Of a stretch of DNA of 64,000 bases, positions 10,241 to 22,438 are shown one piece after another. The notes below the pieces were generated by a model. The model saw nothing but the letters and a program-made list of their open reading frames with translations, was not told the origin of the DNA and searched no databases. A program made the position numbers and the translations under genes. The first letter of the stretch is position 1. Each line of letters begins with the position of its first letter. The stretch comes from Dictyophora rubrovolvata (lineage: Eukaryota > Basidiomycota > Agaricomycetes > Phallales > Phallaceae): NCBI GenBank assembly GCA_029959195.1, contig CP114126.1, forward strand, positions 1,550,001 to 1,614,000, in the 5' to 3' direction.

Positions 10241-13048
10241 TTTCAAAAATATATTTAAGTCTCTCTCTTTAACTCTCGCTTTTCTTTGTTTTTTGCTAAA
10301 CACTAAAATAGTTCAAGCTCAAACGAGTACTCAATTTTCTTGGAGGCGTGATACGCTTGATCATCTGTCTGCTGTTTGTTAGCCTGCAATGGTACTACCT
10401 TCCATGCTCCTGGTGTTATCGCTTTCGCCAGAACGTGAACATGTGCCCCGGGTGAGACTATGTATTCACTTTTCTTTGAAGTCGATGTGCTAATAGGCAG
10501 ACTTGTTGCTCCTTATTAAACTCTTAGGCATGGCGATCACTGGCATTTCGAATATATACCGAGCACCCGACATAAACATACGCACTTCGAGTTGCGGGTA
10601 GACCCAAATTCACTCCCTAAATGAATAAATGGCTTGAGTGATCCACTATTATCTACTCGTACGCGTGCAGAGAGCGCTCGGTCATTTACTACCTTGGAGT
10701 TAGGATTGCTGCTCCAAATAGCCAACATTCCCCTTTTACCTAAAACGTCCGGGGATAACGATCCCATTTGGAGTGGGAGATCAGTTTGAATAACTAGTCC
10801 GCCAACACAACGAGACAACTACGAGAACATAAGGGAGGTTTGGCCCAGACGGGCGGACGAAGCATTTTGCACGGCTTGTTTTCGTTTATTGCTCGCTGAT
10901 AGGTTTGTTGGTTGAAAATCTAAGTTGATAATTGGCGTTTGTTGTAGGGCCCGCCGGTGCATAGCGTTACCTCAAAAAAAACGGCAGACATTCCAAACCA
11001 CCTCTCGACTGTCTTATTGGACACCTATTCAGCTTGGAATCCAATATCCTCCTTTGTAGGGAGACGTTGAGTACGTTTTCTAAATATTGAGTACTCAACC
11101 CATTTTGACGAGTAGAACGCAACATCACTTCTGATTCATGGATGCTTTGTCACGTCACATACATAGATTTTCCCCTGAAAACCAAACGGTAATGATACCG
11201 CTCCTACACCGACATTTCAGAGTCCGAGTCCGTTAGTAAGAGCAAAATAATTTCAAGACCAAGCCAAGTAACGAATATTTAACTCCGCGGTCTCCGACTC
11301 GCACAATGTGAACAAAGTAAAAGTTCCGGAGTTTTAAGCGTTACGTCTCGGCAGCAATCGTCATTGCTCAAGTTCGAGTTTCGAGGAAAACACAGCAACG
11401 TTTGTTTCGGATTTCGTTCATGCTCTCGCAATAAATCAAGCAATGACACATAAGTCAAGTGAAAACATCCAGCCTGTCTGTACCCATCAGAATTCTGGAT
11501 TGAAGTAGCTGGCAATTATGCAAGCCAGCCGCAGCAGATCTCCTTCCGGGTCTCCCATGTATGCAAATAGCCATGGACCATGTAAACAAGGCCTTGGAAA
11601 TTTACTCCCGTAATAATTCTCGATCGCCGAGCATATCCTCGAGGCTTTGTGTCATGCCCCATCACGATCGGGGTCGGAGGAAGATTGAACCAAAAAAAAA
11701 GGATAGAATTCGAAAGCGGACCGTTTTCGACCCATGGGCCCTTGGGAGCTCATGATTCTTAATCAGGCGATGCTATGATGCATCGCATAGCCTGTATGAG
11801 GAGGTTATGTATATAAATAAACGAGTGGAATAAGCTGCGTGCATGCATGTTACATACGTAAAAAGTTCCTTGAATGTTGATTGACCCTGCACCACTGAAC
11901 TTCCTAATAGTATCAGGAAGAGCCTGGTTATCTATGATCAGCTGTTCAACCGAAGACAAGACGGAACCCTTAATTAAGAAACCTGCGCATTTATTTCACA
12001 CGTCCAGCATTTGAATCCGCGTGCTGCAGCGGGAAAGCTTGACGAACGAACTCCGTAGCCGAGGGGCAGGATCCGCCTCGAGGTCCACAGCTTTTTCGAC
12101 CTTGATTTTTTTTTTCTATCGTTGATCTAGAATACTTTTGTATACATGTGACTGTCATAGTCAAGGCACTTACTGGGCACGACGCCAAGCTTGATAATAA
12201 TCTAGATAGCTTGAGGCCAGGCCGTGGCTGAATTCAAGCCACTGTCACCTATCTTCGAGCTGCGTAAACGTTTACGTGTGGAGAAAAAAAGAATTGGACC
12301 AGCACATGTAGTACTTGCAAGTTGCTGCAATTGTAAACACGGGAGAGACTCTCCAAGCTCCGGCTAATAAAAGTAAATTTAATTAACCTACTCGCCAGAC
12401 GTTACTCTCGAATACTTTTGGATTAGTACGTACGTAATTTAAATGGGGAGTCGGGACAAAATCTCTCCTCTTCGGAAGTAATCTGCATCCATCGATCTTG
12501 GTATTGAATAAGACTGGCGCGGCGATTTGTCAATGGCTTCTTGTCCAAAAAAAAAACGTGGTAAAAAGTGTGCCTACTTCTCAAGTCTGGGAGAACAGGA
12601 TTGTCCATTATTTCTCTGAATCAACATTAAAAAAATGGGAACTCATAAAACGTCATCCGAGAGATTGATACATACATCATCCAGTACCATCTAGTAACAT
12701 CTAGTTCGGTTGCAAAAAGTCCACCATTCGCCATTTATGACTGTGACCTAATCCTTTGATTCATTAATCTGAGCGTTTAAAGTATGCTAGTGTGCCTTAT
12801 ACTTACACATGTAATACGGAACTCGGCTTGCCCTAGAAAGAAACGTGGCAGACATAAATATATGCGGGGGGCATGGAATGAGGGTCAAGGAACACCCCTT
12901 TCAAATCAACCCTGCATGAGGGAGAAAATGAACCACAATGAGGGTCAGATCGTTTATCTCGGTTAACCACATAATGTAATCATGGAATGCGTGGTATATC
13001 TTTGCTGGAAATACCTTTCTATTCCAGGGGAAGGGGGGCAAGGAAAAG
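10241..13048. other. Gene desert of about 2.8 kb
   Basis: Only short frames on both strands, none with splice, family or repeat support. The 93-codon minus-strand frame at 10537-10818 is the longest and matches nothing recognised. A T-rich run lies near 12110. No tRNA or terminal-repeat structure was seen. Confidence 0.4.
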
Positions 13049-13049
13049 G

Positions 13050-13058
13050 TATTTAAAG
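13050..13058 (+). promoter_or_regulatory. TATA-like box upstream of the small secreted peptide
   Basis: The motif TATTTAAAG lies about 150 bases before the ATG at 13207. It is followed by a pyrimidine-rich stretch (about 13140-13200), which is common in the 5' leaders of highly expressed basidiomycete genes. Confidence 0.45.
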
Positions 13059-13206
13059 AGGGAGGATAGACACTGTCGTTTCTCCACTTCTAGATCATCC
13101 CTCGAGGTATCAAAGCGCTACAACAAGGTAATAGTTCTTACCTTTGTTTTTCCATCCTCCCATATCCATATCCCACCTTCTGACTCTGAATTTCTTTAGT
13201 TTCATC

Positions 13207-13386
13207 ATGAAAGTTAACGTTATCATCGCTGTTCTCTCTACCTTGTTCGCAGCCTCTTTCGCCGCACCCACTATCAACCCTGATTCAGGGTATGTATTTT
13301 GATTCGGCAAGTCCTAAGTGATCACTAAAATCCTTACATCTAGTATTTGCCACGATGGTGGTGGTCAATGCATTGGCGAGATATAA
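13207..13386 (+). CDS. Small secreted two-cysteine peptide, 2 exons
   Basis: A 41-residue precursor. Exon 1 is 13207-13289 and exon 2 is 13344-13386, with a 54-base GT..AG intron that keeps frame. Residues 1-20 (MKVNVIIAVLSTLFAASFAA) are a textbook signal peptide. The mature part is only about 21 residues: 'PTINPDSG', then 'ICHDGGGQCIGEI' with two cysteines seven residues apart that could form a loop. It lacks a CAAX end, so it is not a lipopeptide pheromone. Below usual gene-calling length limits, it is supported by the coincidence of TATA-like box, pyrimidine-rich leader, signal peptide, clean intron and a stop soon after. The function is not known. Confidence 0.62.
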
Positions 13387-13639
13387 ACATTAGGAACTTG
13401 AACTTGCCTTCCCGATACAATAATGTCTGGTTAATAACACGAATCAGACTTGTAGATTTCTTACTTGTGCTTTGTTTTTCATGTTATGTGTTTTCATGAT
13501 CACTTGTATGACAATGGATGTTTTCCGCTCTTTGGGGCTCGCCTCGTCAACACTTTAATTATTACATAGCAGCTAATAGTCTGGCAAGCTGTGAGAGGTG
13601 AAAATGAGTATATGCAAGATCATTGAATCAATTTGCACC

Positions 13640-14425
13640 TTTTTCTCTCTGTTATAACTTCTCCAGGAGCATTGAGTTTTGGTAAGCGGGAGTACAATAC
13701 TTCAACCTTCTGTCTATTTGCATCCATGAGAACACTATCCCTTACCAGGACTCTGAAACTGACATCCATACTAACACAATTGCGTACAGGTCGATGTGAT
13801 TTTGAATTACATCGCCCCGTCGAGTGCCAAGCTTCGTCTCGGGATGCAACAGCGTTACCGGCAGCCACATTATACCGAAGAAAAGGGTGTCAGCTACCCT
13901 GACGTGATGCAACATTTGTTGGAATTTGTGAATGCGACGAAACAAAGCCGCCTGGAAAACCCGCGGACGAATCCGAAACGAAAGAATTTGGAAAAGCTCG
14001 AAAAAAGACGTGCCCCAGTGAGACGGAAGAGACAGCGAACCGGCGCATCAACTTCGAAGTTCGCATATCACTCAAGCTGACGCTGAGGCATTGGTGAACC
14101 TCATGCACAAGTCATGAAAGGAAGGCCGCTCAATAATCTATTATTATCGTAGATGTTAGAAGTAACTACAAGAAGAGATGGAGCTAAAGTAGAAGTTTCG
14201 GCGCATAAGACTTCATGATCCATGCGGAACGGGTGTCGTAGGAGCATGTTGAGGGAAATCCCGACGAGACCTCAGAAAAGAAAAAAGATACAACCAGAAT
14301 GTTTCCTGACAAAATCCCTACAATGTACGAGCGCAAAAGCATTCAGAAGACCAAGACGCCACTGCGGGTGAAAATTCAACAAGAAAAAAAGAAGCCAGAC
14401 GCGCCGAAGAAGAGAAAGTAAGTCG
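13640..14425 (+). other. Possible small basic protein or gene remnant
   Basis: An open frame at 13796-14080 reads 'YIAPSSAKLRLGMQQRYRQP' and 'GVSYPDVMQHLLEFVNATKQ', then a Lys/Arg-rich tail like a nuclear signal. Farther on, 14299-14421 reads another Lys-rich end finishing in 'KKKPDAPKKRK'. No single spliced model joins these pieces convincingly. The gene is not recognised; it may be a decayed gene or a small nuclear protein. Confidence 0.3.
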
Positions 14426-14892
14426 CGTCACACGGTGACACAGACGCGGAGTTTTGGACTAACGCCCAAGAAATGAAATCATCAATTCGAACACATTGAC
14501 AATTCCTCGCAGATAAACTTAGCCCCGTGTGTCAACAGGCAAGAGATACAAAATGGACCTCATACATGGTTTTGGAAATAATGCTTGGAGTGGGCTGTGT
14601 ATAAACAATTAAACTGAAACGCCGCCAAAAGACGTTCTCTTGGAAACAGCAAAAAAACATCCAGATTCCAAACCTTTGACGGACTGAATTCGCTCGCTTA
14701 AAAAATATTCAATTGCACCAATTTGGTCTAGACCCATTTTTTTCGCCTTCTCGGCTGTTTTCTTTTATTTATAAGATTTGCCTGGCTCGAGGGTTTTTCA
14801 GCCTCTTTCTTTCCTCTTACCTTTTCGCGCTTCTCTTTCAATCGTTTGTATACTCAAGCTCGTATACAGTCCACTCATTTCAATTCCCCAAA
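14426..14892 (+). promoter_or_regulatory. DyP peroxidase upstream region
   Basis: This is the gap before the peroxidase ATG. From about 14740 it becomes strongly pyrimidine-rich, as expected for the leader of an expressed basidiomycete gene. The open frames that cross it (from 14713) are in the leader and are not the true start. Confidence 0.45.
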
Positions 14893-16898
14893 ATGCGCTC
14901 CTCTGCATTTCTCACTCTCGTTCTTTTTCTTGTCGTGAACCATACCTCTGCGTTTGGCTTTCCAAGCTTTGGAAACTTTCCTCACAGTCAGCTCTCCAAA
15001 CCCCACGCTAAGCCTTCTTCCCCCTTCGCACAACCACACCATGGTTTACTAATCAGTATGTCCCTCTACTTACTCGCCAACAAGTCGATGATTTAAGACA
15101 GTCGTGACCGTTCTTCAGATCCTCCTGCCCAACCCAGTCTCCCTTCTAACTCGATCGCCAGCAAAAACATCAACACCAAAAACATCCAAGGCGATATTCT
15201 GTAAGTAATGTTCAACAAGTATACTACGGCATCATCGCTGATCTCGATTCGTTCATGAATCGTTGAAAAGGGTCGGTATCAAAAAGGCGAAAGAATCTTT
15301 TCTTTTCTTCCAAATAACCAATTCAAACTGTTTCCAAAGCAAACTCGGAAGCCAGATCCACAGCCGTATCACGAGCGTCGCCCAACTCCTCGCAGACCCC
15401 AGTCAACAGCCTACTACAGCAGTCAACATCGCCTTTACCCAGGCTGGTTTAACCACAATGAATGTCTACGACCCACTCGGAGACGCGGCTTTCTCCGCCG
15501 GCCAATTTGGTGCTGCTGGCAGTTTAGGGGATAATACTGCTAATTGGGACTCGGCTTTTTCACCTGGGAACATTCATGGTGTTCTCATGGTAATTTCCAA
15601 CACGACTGACAATATCAATACCGAATTGAGTGCCATTGAATCGATATTAAATGGTTGTATATCACCTGTATTACGTTTAGATGCGTCTGCCAGACCAGGT
15701 GCTTATCAAGGTCATGAACGTACGTGTTTTCCTATGTATGGATTCAGAATTCTTCTAATTTTAAATTCATTATTCTTCAATAGACTTCGGATACATGGAT
15801 GGTATCGGCCAACCTAACGTTGAGGGCTTTGGAGATGCTCTCCCTGGTCAGACTACCGTTCCTCTCGGTACAATCATCACTGGCGAAAGCGGTGACAGCA
15901 CATTCAGACCCACATGGGCGACTGGCGGTTCTTTCCTCGCTTTCAGAAAGCTTAAGCAACTCGTTCCGGAATTCAACCAATTCCTCTGGGACAACGCCAT
16001 TCAGATGTCCGGGATGACTCAACAACAAGGTGCCGATTTATTGGGTGCCAGAATGATTGGACGGTGGAAGAGTGTAAGAATTTTCAGAAGATGTATGGTA
16101 ATATCTAATTTATCCATATATATATATAGGGAGCACCTGTTGATTTGTCTCCTTTGGCTGATAATCCCGAGCTTGCGGCCAATCCCTCTAGGAACAACGA
16201 TTTCGATTACACTCATGATGGCTTTGATCTCGATTCAGATCAAACTCACTGTCCCTTCACTGCTCACATTCGTAAAACTAATCCTCGTGCCGATATCAAC
16301 CCACCGAACACTATCAATCACATCATTCGATCTGGTATCCCCTATGGTCCTGAAGGTAAATCCATACCCTCATTGAATTTGTATTCCAAGCTTCGACACA
16401 GCCCTGATTTTGATTTTAGTCACGGATGGTGAAGCTAGTTCCAATACGACCAGTATTGACCGTGGACTTGCTTTCGGTAAGTGTCCACATATATGACTTC
16501 GACGGGATTCCTAATAGGCCACGGGCACCATTCCATTCAGTGTCGTATCAATCGTCTATCAACAACGGCTTCGCCTTCCAACAAACCCAATGGTCTAACA
16601 ACATTAAGTATGTATATTCCCCTTTCATTCATTTCCAAATTCAATAACACGTACCTGACGAATGCTCGGATAATTCCACAGCTTCCCCTTCGGCAAGAAC
16701 ATCTCGCAACCAGGCTTCGATCCCATAATTGGCGAGAATGGCGGGCAAGAGCGCTCCGTAACCGGTTTATACCCCGCCAATGCAAACGAAGCTCTCACCC
16801 TGCCCACTGATTTCGTAATCTCTAATGGTGGAGAATACTTCTTCTCTCCTCCGATTAGCGCACTTTCGGGTAGATTGGCTGGTGGTTTTAATTTCTGA
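14893..16898 (+). CDS. DyP-type heme peroxidase, secreted, 8 exons
   Basis: A 516-residue dye-decolorizing peroxidase that oxidises dyes and aromatic compounds with hydrogen peroxide. Exons are 14893-15055, 15119-15200, 15271-15719, 15784-16073, 16130-16355, 16420-16476, 16541-16607 and 16682-16898. The ATG is chosen because it starts a signal peptide (MRSSAFLTLVLFLVVNHTSA). Key features in order: 'NIQGDIL', the opening of the DyP domain; 'GHEHFGYMDGIGQPNVEGF', containing the G-x-x-D-G motif with the catalytic distal Asp; 'ARMIGRWKSGAPVDLSP', carrying a conserved Arg; 'HCPFTAHIRKTNPRADI', where His is the proximal heme ligand; and the C-terminal 'LAFVSYQSSINNGFAFQQ' and 'PGFDPIIGENG'. Nothing essential is missing, so it should be active. 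It lies tail to tail with the monooxygenase gene. Confidence 0.95.
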
Positions 16899-17180
16899 GC
16901 ATGTGGCCTGTTCCTTTGGTTTGATTTAAGGGTACGAGTTACCCCCTGATATCGAGTGATTGCCTTTTGCTTTCTTTGTTCGTCTGGGACTCTTCCGGTG
17001 TTTACTGTACGTGATTCGGACGCTTTTAGGTATTACCCGACAATAATATTATAATAATAATAAACTGCTTGCTGGCAATTTCTAAGCGCACGCTTCGCGA
17101 CTAGATTAAAAGTGGTTAATGCACATTTTGATGACTGGTTTAAATATTGAACTCTGTCTAACGACCTAAACCACTCATAT

Positions 17181-19035
17181 CTACGAATCCGAGCCATTCC
17201 ATAACTCTTCCCAGCGCTCCAATGCGTCCTTCTGGCAATCAAACCCAAACAAAAGATTCTGAAGGGTCCTAAGAGAAAGGAGTGGACTGGTGAGTAAAGT
17301 AACACTAATGAATACAAATAGCCCAACCTGTCAACTACTCTATCAGGATTTGCACCGCCTTCTTTGTTGGCTTCTCGGAAACGACGATCTCTCTCAGTTG
17401 CTTCTTCATCGGACAGATGCATTTCACGACCATTTTCAGCGGCTTGAACGACACAATATTCGGCTCGCTCCTTTCTTAATTTCTACATGGAGCAATATAT
17501 CTAATTAATACTTGCGAAAGTTGTAAAACTCAATGGTGCTACCTGAAATACTTTTAACGCTTTGTTGACTTCGTCTTTGGAATGAATTTTGGATAAAACT
17601 ATAGCAATGACAGCGGCATCTTCTACAGCTTGAGCCGCGCCCTAAAACGAACAACGTAAAAGAATTTGTGACTAGTGAATGCGCTGTAATAGTACCTGTG
17701 CAATATGAGGCAAAGTCGGATGACAGGCGTCACCCAAAAGTGCCGTCTGACCATCAACCCACGTCGGAAGAGGTTGATGAACCCTCAATTTCCACTCGCA
17801 CACCTCGTCTTCTTGGACTAGAGAAAGTAACTCCAGAACCCTGGGACAAAAATCCGAGAAGACTTCAAGCATTCTTGATTTGGAGCCGCGTGTGGTCCAG
17901 GAGGCGCTTGGAGCTTGTGCGAAATTTTCGTCCGGGTGTGCGGTTGAGATGTTGTAGACTTGGTGAGATAGAATTGGGTATGACTTTACAAGGGATTAGA
18001 AAATTATGAAATATCGGGAAAAGGGAGATACCATGATGAGTCGTTTCGGTCCGATCCATCTATGAGTTGCGCTGCTGTCGATTAGTGAAAGGAGATGAGG
18101 TTTGTCGAGCAGTTGAGAACGTCGTAACATTATGCGGTAAGCAGCTTGGCCAGTATCTTCAACTGTAAATGTTGTTCAGAGACGTTGATTTACGTTCCAC
18201 GTAAATCATGTATGCTTGGGATGATCACCTTCATCTTTTATATTTAATCTCGCCAACATTAAAGCACGCGTCGGACTTTTGACACCGTCGGCAGCAACAA
18301 TGACATCTCCAGGAATCCATTCACCCTCACTTTCTTTGTCCTGGGTAGGTCGGATGCGGATGCATGTTTTATCCAAGTCAACGTCAGTGATTGTCGTTCC
18401 GAGACGGAACCGTATAGAACTTGATTTTTGACAGCCATATATGAGTGCATTTTGGAGTGTCGACCTGTGCGCAACCTGTAGAAAATAAACACGGCGTAAG
18501 CCTTGGATAAAGGGCGATCAGGAGAAATGTTTAACCATTGGTGGATAACCAAACTCTCCAGCAGCATATCCATAACTGACAGTCGACAGAACTTCGTCAG
18601 TCTTCGCTTCTAATTAAAGACTGGCACTCAGTATCCTGATTCCTATTATCAGATTTGTCGAGAAATCAGATTACTATAAATGTTTGCGCTCGTCAGCTGC
18701 ACTGCGTCTTCTTTGAGGAAGTCCAGAATACTGAAATAATCAAGTAGTCGTGCGAGATTCGGTGTGATATTGATTCCTGCGCCGACCTCCGCCAGTTCTG
18801 GTGCAGACTCAAACACCGTTATATCTCTGAAGCCACGCAAAGATAGAGCCAGAGCGGTAGATAAGCCGCCCATTCCTCCTCCTATAATCAGAATCGTTAG
18901 ATCGGACAAAACGGGCTGTCCAGAGTCATTGGCATCCGTCTGGACCACGAGTTTATCGACAGTGTACTGGATGGATTGTCCATCCGCGGACGACCACAAG
19001 CTTGGGACCGTCAAGACCGGTTGAGGTACTGTCAT
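17181..19035 (-). CDS. FAD-dependent monooxygenase, salicylate-hydroxylase-like, 8 exons
   Basis: A 480-residue group A flavoprotein monooxygenase, expected to hydroxylate an aromatic substrate using NAD(P)H and oxygen. Exons on the minus strand: 19035-18675, 18609-18536, 18475-18229, 18162-18032, 17983-17696, 17641-17543, 17482-17328 and 17268-17181. The ATG is used rather than a GTG three codons upstream. Motifs: 'ILIIGGGMGGLSTALALSLR' (the Rossmann FAD site), 'GAGINITPNLARLLD' (typical of salicylate hydroxylase relatives), 'GDVIVAADGVKSPTR' (the DG motif) and 'ALLGDACHPTLPHIAQGAAQ' (the GD motif contacting the FAD ribityl chain). The N-terminal 40 residues before the Rossmann strand are longer than usual. 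Substrate is not determinable; kynurenine or 6-hydroxynicotinate relatives remain possible. Confidence 0.9.
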
Positions 19036-19457
19036 GGTTGACACTTGGTAAGAAGATATTCGTGGCTAGGTTGGTGCGTAATTATTTAGGCAAGCCAGTT
19101 TTGGACTTTCTGTCAATCATGGGAATTGCGGGACGGAACTTGTAATCCTAGGGTTGTCAATGAGTCTGACTTGTCTAAACGGCAATGAAAAACTTTTTCT
19201 CTATTTAAATAGGCATACTAGGCAATTTCCTGCATTGGCTTTATGTGCGTTGGATGCTTAAGGTAAACAAGGTTCGCCGTTCCAGTCAGACGGTGACACG
19301 CATGTGACTGAAACAACTCGGAGTTACCCGCTTACCTAAATTCGCACTCTGTACGAATTTCAAACTCAGCTTTATTCGTATCTTCCTGCTTCGATGATCA
19401 ACATCAAGTATCAAAGACAAGTCTCAATCAGTTCTCGATTTTTCATGATTATCTGAA
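19036..19457. promoter_or_regulatory. Divergent intergenic region
   Basis: A 422-base gap shared by the starts of the monooxygenase and the membrane-protein gene, so it probably holds both promoters. No clear TATA box was fixed for either side. Confidence 0.45.
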
Positions 19458-21757
19458 ATGTCTGGATCAATTGAAAGCCAGAATTTATCTCCAAGTACAA
19501 ACTATCGATTCAGGAGTGCTGGTTCCGACACTGGTTCTATTTGCGCATCCGGCTCCATCTGCTCAAATGTCGTAGCGGGAGAGGAAGAAATACACGCTGA
19601 TGAAATCAGAAGTACTCTTCGTTTGGACGAAGATAATGACGTTCGAGAATGTGAGTGTACGCTTGACCTTTTCAGCGAAAAGTGCGTGGTTTGCCAGTGT
19701 ACAAAATTACAGCGGTGATGTCCTTTTCAACACGCGAACACAATCAAACTCTTCCCCAAGGTTTTATATCAATTTATATACCTCACCCAGACTCCGGCTT
19801 AATGTTTTTCTCTTCAGTAACGATAACTCCGTCTCATTTACCAAGGGCCGGTTGGTTCTTCATTTGTTTATTGACTTATCGAGAAGTTTTCTTATCTTTT
19901 TGAAGTTGATCCTGACACACCTGTTGACCTATCATACCTCCAATGTAAACATAGTCTGACATGCATTCATAAACTAAGATATTTCTTTAGCTGGTGTCCC
20001 GAGTAGTAGCGTGCCTTTTCCTTCGAAGAACAACAACACTGAACCACGTGAGACCGTTTATTTTGATTCGGATATGTTACTGATAACTGTACTAGAATCG
20101 ACGTCTTCATCCGTTCCTAGTGATCGTGATAAACTAGCAGAACTTCCTACCAGTAATACTTTCATGGGGCAGAGAGTTTTTTCTGCGAGTCGGAAGATTA
20201 ACGCTGACACTTCCAGTTTGCACACTCATGAGTCATTTGCCTCCTCTTTAAACCCTCTAAAGTTCCGTGCCGCCGAATCGGAGAACTCACTTCATGTTCA
20301 TAAGTCACGCGAGCGTCTCCCGAAGCGTATATCATTTGACAACGACCGACTTTCTATCTCTTCTTCTATCCATAACGTAAAAAATGGTGGGTGGAACTAC
20401 TGAAAGCATTGCCTAATCTCACATTCGCTAGCCATAGCCCGTGCTGAAGAAACATTCGTGAATGCTAGTGCTAGAGTTAAACCCGGACCTCGTGCCAGAT
20501 CACCTTCTCCTTTACATTTCCTATTCCCTAAATCTCACCATAAATACGAACCGTTCCTTCCTATTGACCCTTACAAATTCAACATATGCAAAGCTGCTAA
20601 CTTCGGAAACTTCGGTGATCTCTTCTCACAGATATTGCGCCAGTCCTATAGACATCTCCTCCTCCGTCTTCCATCCATATACTTCAGCCGCGTGACCCGG
20701 GTCTTCACCGCTGCAGAACTAAGCCGTCCGGAAGTGGAGCGTATGATTGAAGGCAGAAATCACGATCGGTTTCGATGGCCTGCAGACCATGAATGGGTGG
20801 ATCCGATCGTTAGTCCGGCAATGATAAGGTTCAAAGAAAGCTGGGAATGTTTCATCGAGAGTGTCCTAAAAGAATGGAAGACGCTAAACGTTGTCAGTGC
20901 ATTACTGCTGACGTACGTATCAACAACTTTTTCATATAAAAGCTCATCGTTTAAACTTGAGGTTTTCCGCAGCGCTGTTTTGGCCATTCTTCAAATTGAG
21001 GGGGCCTCAAGATCACTTATCATTCGGAGCACTGCGTCTCTTTCCCTTATTTGTGGCCTTATGAGCCTTATATACGGCTGTGTCTACATCTTACGGTTTG
21101 CTACGATGAAGAATATGTATAAGGCGTTCATATGGGCAGAGGTGATATACGGCATGCGTAAGTATGAGATCAAGACCTTCTGATCCCGACTAGGAAACAC
21201 AGCAAGTAACGTCCATAGTATGGAATATCTGGGTTCTTTTGTCTATGCCTGCGGTCTGGATAGCGTGGTCCATGTTCTTCTTCTGCATATCCATTTTAGC
21301 CTTCGTCTGGGAAGAACCAAGTTCAGTTTCGGACGATATGGACTCCGCTGGTACTTTGATCCATAGAACAGGGAAATCACGTTTTTCATCAACGAGGACG
21401 GCTGGCATCACAGCAAAAGTATTGGTATCGCTCGTTTTTGCGCTTGGGTTATTTTACTTTGTACTTGTCATAAGGACGTTTCGAAGTTGGAGGGATACGG
21501 ACATTTCTCAAGCGGCGAGGAATAGCATGGAAATTGGAAGATGGGCGACAAAGTCGCCTAGTCCCGGGAGAGAAGTCGCGAATGCCCTTAAGCAAGGAAG
21601 AGAAGGTAATGTAAGTACCACAATCGACAGACAAGCTCATCATCAGGCGGAGTTTTCGGAAGTAAAAGTACATCCAGTCGCTAAACTTGGGGTGGAGCAG
21701 AAGAAATCGCGTAGAACTCGTTCAGTAGGATCAACGGATGTTTTTCAATTTCCATGA
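19458..21757 (+). CDS. Multi-pass membrane protein of unknown function, 8 exons
   Basis: A 637-residue protein not assigned to a named family. Exons: 19458-19650, 19713-19760, 19818-19850, 19906-19944, 19991-20386, 20432-20912, 20973-21157 and 21219-21757, including three micro-exons that stay in frame. The first half is polar and Ser-rich. The second half has about four hydrophobic segments: the stretch after 'LLLTAVLAILQIEGASRS', 'LSLICGLMSLIYGCVYILRF', 'IWVLLSMPAVWIAWSMFFFC' and 'AKVLVSLVFALGLFYFVLVI'. The charged C-terminal tail is cytosolic in style. The layout recalls large families of uncharacterised agaricomycete membrane proteins. Confidence in the gene model is good; function is not known. 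Confidence 0.78.
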
Positions 21758-22438
21758 TTGTACGAAATATGACAGCTTTTTTTGAACGATGTTATGAGAG
21801 ATGAATTTATGTGACGAAGTCTATTTGAGATATGAAAAGCGTTGATAGTGTACGCTTAGTTGAGCAAAGTCGAATTTGTCGAGCAACCCAATGTATTGTA
21901 TCCCAACTGTCAAGGTCGTCTTCTCAAACGCCCCGAATCACCATCAAACTACCCTCCCGCCTTGGTTGAATGGTTTTCGTTTTGTCTTTGAGTGAAACAA
22001 CGCGCGTATTTGCATAGAAGGATTTCTCAAGATGGCCATCTTATCACGGGACTGGGTTATAACTTGTCCCGAAATCGTCAACAGTCCCGAAAAGTGTTTG
22101 GGATGTTATAAATCACGATAGATAACAATACTCCATACTGCAGACGAAAAGATGAACTGATTAGCAAGGGGGTGTTGGGCAGTAAGAGGGTCAGGCTGCT
22201 AAAGAGATGATGGACACGAGGAAATACGAAGGACTCGTTCAATGAGATCGAGGGATGCTTTGCAAGAATGCTATGAGGGGAATATATTGAGGTATGATTA
22301 TGGAATCTACACAAGTTAGGTTAGTGAGGAACATTGATAAGACTAAGTGTGTTGGTTCGTCAGACTGAACGTTGCCGTAGTAAGGTCAATCTTCGATAAT
22401 GTGAGGAGGTTGATGTATTGTGAACCAGAACCTGAGAA
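21758..22438. other. Intergenic, with the conserved 3' flank of the g1 family
   Basis: No gene is seen. The last 100 bases (about 22345-22438) recur almost unchanged at 30138-30375, where they also sit beyond the 3' end of a g1 copy. The duplicated unit therefore extends past the g1 stop codon. Confidence 0.6.

Noticed and set aside
13207-13386. Mating pheromone precursor
   Set aside because: The C-terminus lacks a CAAX prenylation motif, and a signal peptide is present, which these pheromones do not have.
14713-15096. Earlier start for the DyP peroxidase at 14713
   Set aside because: The upstream part is pyrimidine-rich leader translated as a Phe/Ser-rich run; the ATG at 14893 gives a normal signal peptide.
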